Notes under the pieces: model-generated
The model's database searches: none
What the model saw: the letters and a program-made list of their open reading frames with translations, nothing else
Told to the model about the DNA's origin: nothing
DNA from: JAKSSE01 sp045597645
GTDB lineage: Bacteria; Bacillota; Clostridia; Lachnospirales; Lachnospiraceae
NCBI GenBank assembly: GCA_045597645.1
Contig: JAZLKM010000057.1
Span: 1-46,520 of the forward strand
Direction of reading: 5' to 3'
Length of the DNA: 46,520 nucleotides
Part shown: one piece after another, positions 40,922 to 46,520 of the stretch
How positions within the stretch are numbered: position 1 is the first letter of the stretch
Layout of the letters: each line of letters starts with the position of its first letter
Translations under genes and position numbers: made by a program

Positions 40922-42343
40922 ATGGAACGATATCGAAGAACATTACGAAGCGTGTTATATCTTTTTTTCTCACTACTAGCAATAGTGATTGGTTTTGTTG
41001 TTCTTAGAATCTATGTGAGCAACTATAACAAGGAGGATAGAAGGCTCGAGTACCCCCTTAGATACAGCAATAATGATATAAGCGTTAATGTAGCCTGCCG
41101 TAATGGAGTGGGCAGCACTTGGGAAAAGTGGATTCCAATATCGGACTTGCCTAGTGATTCGGTATTAAAAGATCTGGCTGAGCGCGTGAGCAATGATCAT
41201 TTTTTGGATAGAAAATGTGTGGCGTATATATATGATGTCTCGCTGTCTAATATTTCCAAAAGTGAACTGACTGATTGGAAGCTTACTGTTACCATGAACG
41301 ATGCTGCGTACATCAACAGTGCATGGTGTGGCAAAGTGGTAATCAATCAGGCTAGTTCGGGTGAATCGCAGCTTATAGATTTAAGGGACTATAAGCTGAG
41401 TGATATCAATCTGGACTATGTGCAGGCTGACGGTGACTTGATGATTCCTTTGGCACCTGGTGATACCTTTGAGTATTTGCCTAACCCGGATGTATTTGAG
41501 ATGCCATTGGACAGTGTAAATTACAGGAGCGAGTCTGAAAAATCTATAGCCACAATAGGATTTATAGTTTATTTCCCATCGGATGAGTGGGCTGGAAAAG
41601 AACCAACCATAACTAATCTGAGTATAGATTATCATTTGAGTTATAAGCTTATTCGTTCTCCGTATGTATGGGCACTGATACTGGCAGTGCTTATATGGAT
41701 AATGTCAGGTTTCATAATGCTATTTACAGAAATAAAGACCAGACAGTTTGAAAAGCAAAGAGCCAAAGATGAGCTGATAATAAATGAGACTATGCACACC
41801 TTTACAGGATTCATAGATGCTAAGGATCCATATACCAGAGGCCATTCTATGAGGGTTGCCGAGTATTCGCGTAAGATAGCAGAGCAGCTAAACATGAGTG
41901 AAGAAGAGTGCGAGAATGTTTACCGCGTGGCGCAGCTTCATGACAGCGGTAAGATAGGTATTCCAGAGGGAATATTGAATAAGGCGGGTAAGCTTAATGA
42001 TGAAGAATTCGAAGTTATTAAGAGCCATACCGTAAAAGGATACGATATTTTGCTCAACATGAGTTCTCTGCCAGATGCACCACTTGGCGCACGCTACCAT
42101 CATGAGAGGTATGATGGTACTGGATATCCAGATGGACTTAAGGGCGCATCGATACCTATGGTTGCTCGTATAATAAGTGTAGCAGACGCGTTTGATGCCA
42201 TGAATTCAGACAGGTGCTACAGAAATAAGCTGCCATACAATGTGATTATAGAGCAGCTTAAGGAAAACAGAGGTACTCAGTTTGATCCGATACTTACAGA
42301 TATAATTCTGGAACTGATAGAATCGGGCAGCATAAAAATATAA
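40922..42343 (+). CDS. Membrane HD-GYP-type phosphohydrolase with external sensor domain
   Basis: This 473-residue protein has an N-terminal transmembrane helix (about 10-30), an external domain of about 210 residues unlike any I recognise, a second helix (about 246-268, YVWALILAVLIWIMSGFIMLF) and a short linker. The cytoplasmic HD domain has H-to-GYP order as in HD-GYP proteins: GHSMRVAEYSRKIA, the HD pair H340-D341 in AQLHDSGKIGIP, IKSHTVKGYDIL, HHERYDGTGYPDG (G401-Y402-P403) and VADAFDAMNSDRCYR. HD-GYP proteins hydrolyse cyclic di-GMP or related nucleotides. The first motif reads HDSGK where HDIGK is usual. The gene has its own strong promoter and only a poor ribosome site before ATG 40922. 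Confidence 0.82.
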   Translation: MERYRRTLRSVLYLFFSLLAIVIGFVVLRIYVSNYNKEDRRLEYPLRYSNNDISVNVACRNGVGSTWEKWIPISDLPSDSVLKDLAERVSNDHFLDRKCVAYIYDVSLSNISKSELTDWKLTVTMNDAAYINSAWCGKVVINQASSGESQLIDLRDYKLSDINLDYVQADGDLMIPLAPGDTFEYLPNPDVFEMPLDSVNYRSESEKSIATIGFIVYFPSDEWAGKEPTITNLSIDYHLSYKLIRSPYVWALILAVLIWIMSGFIMLFTEIKTRQFEKQRAKDELIINETMHTFTGFIDAKDPYTRGHSMRVAEYSRKIAEQLNMSEEECENVYRVAQLHDSGKIGIPEGILNKAGKLNDEEFEVIKSHTVKGYDILLNMSSLPDAPLGARYHHERYDGTGYPDGLKGASIPMVARIISVADAFDAMNSDRCYRNKLPYNVIIEQLKENRGTQFDPILTDIILELIESGSIKI

Positions 42344-42357
42344 AGAATTAAGATATC

Positions 42358-42378
42358 CCCTGAGCTTTAGCTCTGAGG
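42358..42378 (+). terminator. Weak terminator candidate after the HD-GYP gene
   Basis: GAGC (42362-42365) pairs with GCTC (42370-42373) around a TTTA loop, and CCT (42359-42361) with AGG (42376-42378) beyond a two-base bulge. No proper T-tract follows, so efficient termination is doubtful. Confidence 0.25.
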
Positions 42379-42401
42379 TAGCTTCATTGAAATAATAGCA
42401 T

Positions 42402-42431
42402 AGTCACGAATAGATGACTGTGACTGGGAGG
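42402..42431 (+). promoter_or_regulatory. Alternative hairpins abutting the pheS ribosome site
   Basis: AGTCAC (42402-42407) can pair with either TGACT (42415-42419) or GTGACT (42420-42425), two mutually exclusive stems. The second ends immediately before the Shine-Dalgarno sequence GGGAGG (42426-42431), which is 7 bases from the pheS ATG. No T-box motif is present. Confidence 0.3.
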
Positions 42432-42438
42432 ATAAGAG

Positions 42439-43503
42439 ATGAAAGACAAAATAAAGGAACTTTCAGGAAAGTTCGAAGAGAGCCTGGCACAGGTGAAGGA
42501 CTCAGCGACACTTGAGCAGCTTCGTATAGATTTCCTGGGCAAAAAGGGTAGCATAGCTGACCTCATGAAGGAACTGGGAAAGGTTCCAAATGAGCAGAAA
42601 AAAGAAGTAGGTCAGATGATTAACAGCTTTAAGCAGCAGGTTACCAGTTTCCTTGATGAAAAGAAGGCTGATCTTGTTAGATTAGAGCAGGAAGCGCTTA
42701 TAAATAGTGTTGAATCCTACGATGAGTCAATGCCCACTGAGGATCCATGTGGATCATATCATCCAATTACTTTGGTACAAAGAGATCTCGAGGACATATT
42801 TACATCTATGGGATTTGATGTTGAAGACTACAGTGAAATTGTGGATGACTATCATTGCTTTGAGGCTCTGAATATCCCAGAGTTCCACCCTGCAAGAGAT
42901 ATGCAGGACACCTATTATTTGTCTACTCCTAAGCAGCTGCTTAAGAGTCATACTTCAGCCGCACAGAATGCAATTCTTAAGAAATATGGCCCGGCACTTA
43001 AGAAGGAGGGACGTCCGATTCGTGCGGTGTTCCCAGGTAGATGCTTTAGAAATGAGGCAATTGATGCATGCCATGAGAATACCTTCTTCCAGATGGAGGG
43101 TATTATGGTAGACAAGGATATATCTATTTCAAACCTTATCTACTTTATGAAGACAATGCTTTCTGAGGTCTTCGAAAGAGACGTTACTGTCAGACTTCGC
43201 CCGGGATTTTTCCCATTTGTGGAGCCTGGATTTGAGCTTGATATACAGTGCTTGATTTGTGGCGGCGATGGATGCCCTTCATGCAAGAACTCAGGCTGGC
43301 TGGAGCTGTGCCCCTGCGGTATGATTCATCCAAACGTACTCAAGTATGGTGGCATCAATACTGAAGAAGAACCTGATAAGTACACCGGATTTGCTTTTGG
43401 TCTTGGACTTACCAGACTTGCAATGATGAGATATGGCGTGAGTGATATTCGTACCTTTAATGAGGGCGATCTGGATGCGCTTTCACAGTTCAAGAGCAAG
43501 TAA
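42439..43503 (+). CDS. pheS: Phenylalanyl-tRNA synthetase alpha subunit
   Basis: This class II catalytic subunit of the (alpha-beta)2 enzyme has 354 residues. An N-terminal coiled coil (about 1-95, including LRIDFLGKKGSIADLMKELG) contacts tRNA. Class II motifs are HPITLVQRDLEDIF, LLKSHTSAAQNAIL, FPGRCFRNEAIDACHENTFFQMEG (motif 2) and GFAFGLGLTRLAMMRYGV (motif 3). A Cys-rich segment, CLICGGDGCPSCKNSGWLELCPCGM, sits where many homologues have WLEIxGAGM; it could bind zinc. GGGAGG precedes ATG 42439. pheT starts 17 bases downstream. The usual T-box leader of Firmicute pheST is absent in the 95 bases upstream. Confidence 0.96.
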   Translation: MKDKIKELSGKFEESLAQVKDSATLEQLRIDFLGKKGSIADLMKELGKVPNEQKKEVGQMINSFKQQVTSFLDEKKADLVRLEQEALINSVESYDESMPTEDPCGSYHPITLVQRDLEDIFTSMGFDVEDYSEIVDDYHCFEALNIPEFHPARDMQDTYYLSTPKQLLKSHTSAAQNAILKKYGPALKKEGRPIRAVFPGRCFRNEAIDACHENTFFQMEGIMVDKDISISNLIYFMKTMLSEVFERDVTVRLRPGFFPFVEPGFELDIQCLICGGDGCPSCKNSGWLELCPCGMIHPNVLKYGGINTEEEPDKYTGFAFGLGLTRLAMMRYGVSDIRTFNEGDLDALSQFKSK

Positions 43504-43520
43504 GATAACGGAGGAATGAC

Positions 43521-45881
43521 ATGTTCGTATCAATAAATTGGATTAAAGATTTCGTAGATCTGGAGGGTCAGGACTTAGAGCAGCTGATTCATAGATTTAC
43601 ACTCTCCACCGCAGAGGTAGAGGATATTATATACAAGGGCAGTGATATGAAGGATGTGGTTGTAGCTGAGATTATCTCATGCGAGAACCATCCTGATTCA
43701 GATCATCTTCATGTGCTTAAGGTGGATGCCGGCGATCAGATATATGACGTGGTATGTGGCGCGCCAAATGCCAGGGCAGGTATTAAGACTGCTTTCGTAA
43801 AGGAAGGCGGTATGGTAGGCGGTGAGAAAATTAAGGCCGCAAAGCTTCGCGGCATCGAGTCTCATGGTATGTGCTGCTCTGAGAGAGAGCTTGGTATCAG
43901 CGATGAGCACGCTGGCATTATGGAGCTCGACCTTGCACTTGCTAACGGTACCGATATTAAGGAAGTATTCCCAATTGAGGATGTTATATTTGAGGTAGAC
44001 AACAAGTCATTGACTAATAGACCTGACCTGTGGGGACACTATGGTATGGCCAGAGAGTTCGCTGCACTTACCGGTCAGCATATTAAGCCATTACCTACAA
44101 TGGAAAATGACTACACAGGAGACTACATGGTTCCTGTAGAGATTAAAAGCGACCTGGTATACAGATATACCAGTATGCGCATTGAGAACATAACCAAGAC
44201 CGTAAGCCCTATGGCAATGCGCATTCGCTTGTTCTACTGCGGTATGCGTGGAATCAACCTTCTTGCTGACCTTACCAACTATATTATGCTTGAGCTTGGA
44301 CAGCCTACCCATGCATTTGATGGCAGAAGCATCGAAAAGATTGTGGTAGCAACTCCTGATGCTGAGTATGATTTTAAGACGCTCGACGGAAATGACAGGC
44401 ATATTACCACCGACACCATCATGATTCAGAACAATGATACTCCGGTAGGTATCGCAGGTATCATGGGTGGATTTGACAGTGAGATTGTGGGCAATTCTAA
44501 CTCTGTAGTGCTTGAGTGCGCTAACTTCGACGGCGTTAGCATCAGAAAGTCAGCAAGCCGCATGGCTCTTCGTACTGATGCAGCAGCAAGATATGAGAAG
44601 ACTTTGGATCCAGAGATGACTCTTACCGCAGCTAAGAGATTTCTTTATTTGCTTAAGGAGATTGACCCGGAGTGCGTATGTGCATCAGGTATTACAGATG
44701 TATATAACAAGCGTTACCCAGAGATTACAATTGAGTTTGATAAGGCATATGTTGATAGATATACCGGAATCGATATTTCTTCAGACCGCATAGAGACTAC
44801 ATTGTCACAGCTTGGATTTGAAATTAGCAGAAGTGGCGATACATTTACCGTAAAAGTACCTGCATGGCGTGCAACCAAAGATGTAACCATGAAGGCAGAT
44901 ATCATAGAAGAAATCACAAGAATCTATGGATATGACAATTTTGCGATAAAGACTACCAAGAGCCCGCTACTTCCGGCAAAGACTACCCCAAGACGTCTGG
45001 AGGAGAGAGAAGTAAAGGATCTTCTGGTAAAGAGTTACGCTATGAACGAGGTACATTCACGTATCTGGAGTGACCCTGATAATCTCAAGGAGCTTGGGCT
45101 TAAGGTTCAGGAAAATGTCCGTATTCTCGGGGCATCAGGCGACAATGGCTATATGCGTAGAAGCATGCTTGAGACGTTGCTTCCATTTGTTAATAACAAT
45201 AAAAACTATGCACCTGCTTTTAGCATTTTCGAGATTGGACGTGCAATTCATGGAACTAATGCCGAGGGCATGGCTGATGAACACAGAATGCTGGGCATTG
45301 CAATGTATGACAAGGTAGGCACTGAGAAGGCACTGTATCTCAGGGCTGTAGAGATAATTAATACTATTGCAAGCGAGCTCAAGCACAAAAAGGCATCGTA
45401 TGCTAAGGTGGAGCCTATGCAGGCATGGCAGCATCCGCGCAATACTTCTGTGATTTGCATTGGTGATACGCAGATAGGAGATATTTGCACACTTCATCCA
45501 TCAGTTCTTTCTAATATTGGAAAGAACGCTTCTGTCGTATGCGTAGAGATTGATATGGATCTGCTTTTGTCAGTAGAGCCTGCAGACCTCAAGTTTGATG
45601 AGCCTTCCAAGTTCCCATCAATGGACTATGACCTGTCTCTTGTTATTCCGGCAGGAGTACGTTTTGATGATATGGCAAAATGCTGGGAGACCAAGAAAAA
45701 GAAGGAGCTTAAGAACGTATCAGTTATCGATATCTATGACAAGGGTCAGGTTAAGTCAGTTACCCTGCGCTTTACATTTGAACTTCCTGACAGAACATTG
45801 ACTTCTGAGGAAGTACAGAAGGATATTGATAAGATTATGGATGAACTTGTGAAGGTAGGCGTTAAGCTTAAGACACTTTAA
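43521..45881 (+). CDS. pheT: Phenylalanyl-tRNA synthetase beta subunit
   Basis: The 786-residue beta subunit completes PheRS and carries editing. Domain order: N-terminal segment MFVSINWIKDFVDL; tRNA-binding OB domain (about 40-150, VVAEIISCENHPDSDHLHVLKVDAG); B3/4 editing domain (about 210-380, RLFYCGMRGINLLADLTNYIMLELGQPTHAFD); B5 domain (about 400-475); catalytic-like core; and the C-terminal FDX-ACB anticodon-binding domain (about 690-786, SKFPSMDYDLSLVIP). The CGGAGGA site precedes ATG 43521. An ATP-grasp gene begins 9 bases after the stop. Confidence 0.96.
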   Translation: MFVSINWIKDFVDLEGQDLEQLIHRFTLSTAEVEDIIYKGSDMKDVVVAEIISCENHPDSDHLHVLKVDAGDQIYDVVCGAPNARAGIKTAFVKEGGMVGGEKIKAAKLRGIESHGMCCSERELGISDEHAGIMELDLALANGTDIKEVFPIEDVIFEVDNKSLTNRPDLWGHYGMAREFAALTGQHIKPLPTMENDYTGDYMVPVEIKSDLVYRYTSMRIENITKTVSPMAMRIRLFYCGMRGINLLADLTNYIMLELGQPTHAFDGRSIEKIVVATPDAEYDFKTLDGNDRHITTDTIMIQNNDTPVGIAGIMGGFDSEIVGNSNSVVLECANFDGVSIRKSASRMALRTDAAARYEKTLDPEMTLTAAKRFLYLLKEIDPECVCASGITDVYNKRYPEITIEFDKAYVDRYTGIDISSDRIETTLSQLGFEISRSGDTFTVKVPAWRATKDVTMKADIIEEITRIYGYDNFAIKTTKSPLLPAKTTPRRLEEREVKDLLVKSYAMNEVHSRIWSDPDNLKELGLKVQENVRILGASGDNGYMRRSMLETLLPFVNNNKNYAPAFSIFEIGRAIHGTNAEGMADEHRMLGIAMYDKVGTEKALYLRAVEIINTIASELKHKKASYAKVEPMQAWQHPRNTSVICIGDTQIGDICTLHPSVLSNIGKNASVVCVEIDMDLLLSVEPADLKFDEPSKFPSMDYDLSLVIPAGVRFDDMAKCWETKKKKELKNVSVIDIYDKGQVKSVTLRFTFELPDRTLTSEEVQKDIDKIMDELVKVGVKLKTL

Positions 45882-45890
45882 GGGGACAGC

Positions 45891-46520
45891 ATGAGCCAGA
45901 AGTTTTACCCTCTGCTTTTCGGTGGAGATATTAATGTATATTCGGTTGCCAGGGCCTTTCACGAGGCCTATGGCATTAAGTGTACCTGCTATGGAAAATA
46001 TGCCTCAGGACCAGCATACGGAAGCGGAATCATAGACTACAGAGTGTGCTCAGACAATGAGGATGCGACTACATACCTCAAGAATGTGGAGAATTTTGCT
46101 AAGGAGCATGAGGATAGTACAGTTCTTGTAATCGGATGCGGTGATGCATATGTCAAGCTTGCATCAGAGAACAAGGATAAGTTTCCGGCTAATTGTATAG
46201 CGCCGTATATTAATCCGGAGCTTCTTAATACCTTGATTAACAAAGAGAAGTTTTATGAGCTTTGTGACAAGTACGGTATAGACCACCCAGCAACTGTTAT
46301 ATATCGACCTGAGATGGGGCATGATTTCGAGCTTCCATTCGGAGCACCTTATATATGCAAGCCGTCTAATTCGGTTACATACTGGGAGCATCCTTTTGAG
46401 GGAAATGACAAGGTATTTATTCTCAAAACACGAGAGGAACTCATAGAGGTACTAGACAAGTGCTATGCAGCAGGTTACCCGGATTCTATGATCATCCAGG
46501 ACTTTATCCCTGGTGATGAC
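45891..46520 (+). CDS. ATP-grasp carboxylate-amine ligase-like protein (partial)
   Basis: An open frame runs from ATG 45891 (AAGGGGAC upstream) to the window edge, giving the first 210 residues; the 3' end is missing. The pre-ATP-grasp domain starts FYPLLFGGDINVYSVARAFHEAYGIKCTCYGKYASGP and continues with DSTVLVIGCGDAYVKLA. The ATP-grasp part begins around ELLNTLINKEKFYELCDKYGIDHPATV and PYICKPSNSVTYWEHPFEG. This pattern resembles the family of Enterococcus D-aspartate ligase (Aslfm), which adds a residue to peptidoglycan stem peptides, and related ligases in Clostridia. The substrate cannot be read from the sequence. Confidence 0.75.
   Translation, partial: MSQKFYPLLFGGDINVYSVARAFHEAYGIKCTCYGKYASGPAYGSGIIDYRVCSDNEDATTYLKNVENFAKEHEDSTVLVIGCGDAYVKLASENKDKFPANCIAPYINPELLNTLINKEKFYELCDKYGIDHPATVIYRPEMGHDFELPFGAPYICKPSNSVTYWEHPFEGNDKVFILKTREELIEVLDKCYAAGYPDSMIIQDFIPGDD

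Noticed and set aside
1..46520. Mobile elements, prophage, CRISPR, toxin-antitoxin or defence island
   Set aside because: No transposase, integrase, repeat-spacer array or paired small toxin genes were seen; AddAB and the CPBP protein are read as housekeeping members of their families.
1..46520. tRNA or rRNA genes
   Set aside because: No cloverleaf-like segment with a TTCGANTC T-loop or rRNA signature was noticed; a covariance search would be needed to be certain.

Overview
The window reads as chromosomal core DNA of an anaerobic, low-to-mid GC Firmicute of class Clostridia, most likely family Lachnospiraceae; genus cannot be fixed from sequence alone. The reasons are a long type-2-like isoleucyl-tRNA synthetase, a B12-dependent methionine synthase without a reactivation domain, a short glutamine synthetase paired with an ANTAR regulator, AddAB instead of RecBCD, clpC next to radA, purine-rich Shine-Dalgarno sites, and short or overlapping gene junctions. 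I found no tRNA, rRNA, CRISPR array, transposase or prophage gene. All genes but one (a cation transporter at 32692-33579) lie on the + strand.

Layout. (1) 1-268: non-coding, with a G-rich tract (89-119) and a probable extended -10 promoter. (2) 269-15262: a tightly packed run of aminotransferase, proC, GH13 glucosidase, small membrane protein, ileS, glgP, CPBP protease, dnaE and pfkA, closed by an intrinsic terminator at 15292-15318. A strong terminator-like hairpin also sits inside the CPBP gene just after glgP. (3) 15336-20402: small conserved protein, metH, azlC, azlD and lysA, closed by a terminator at 20445-20482 that overlaps the promoter of the next unit. (4) 20560-32695: DUF2225 protein, glutamine synthetase, ANTAR regulator, secreted GH53 galactanase, DUF308 protein, an unusual membrane protein with a long acidic tail, clpC, a small conserved protein, radA and ung. 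(5) 32692-33579 (-): CDF cation efflux protein, convergent with ung. (6) 33675-40811: addB and addA. (7) 40922-42343: HD-GYP-type membrane protein behind a near-consensus sigma-A promoter. (8) 42439-46520: pheS, pheT and an ATP-grasp gene cut by the window edge.

The genes mostly serve central functions: glucan breakdown feeding glycolysis (GH13, GlgP, PfkA), amino-acid synthesis and export (aminotransferase, ProC, MetH, LysA, AzlCD, glutamine synthetase), translation (IleS, PheST), replication and repair (DnaE, RadA, Ung, AddAB) and proteostasis (ClpC). The parts that core annotation explains least are the membrane protein at 25984-27756 with 42-bp tandem repeats in its acidic cytoplasmic tail, lying where ctsR-mcsA-mcsB are found in many Firmicutes; the ANTAR regulator whose receiver lacks the phospho-acceptor aspartate; the intragenic terminator-like hairpin in the CPBP gene; and the promoter embedded in the lysA terminator. 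I did not find a clear-cut new defence or mobile system.
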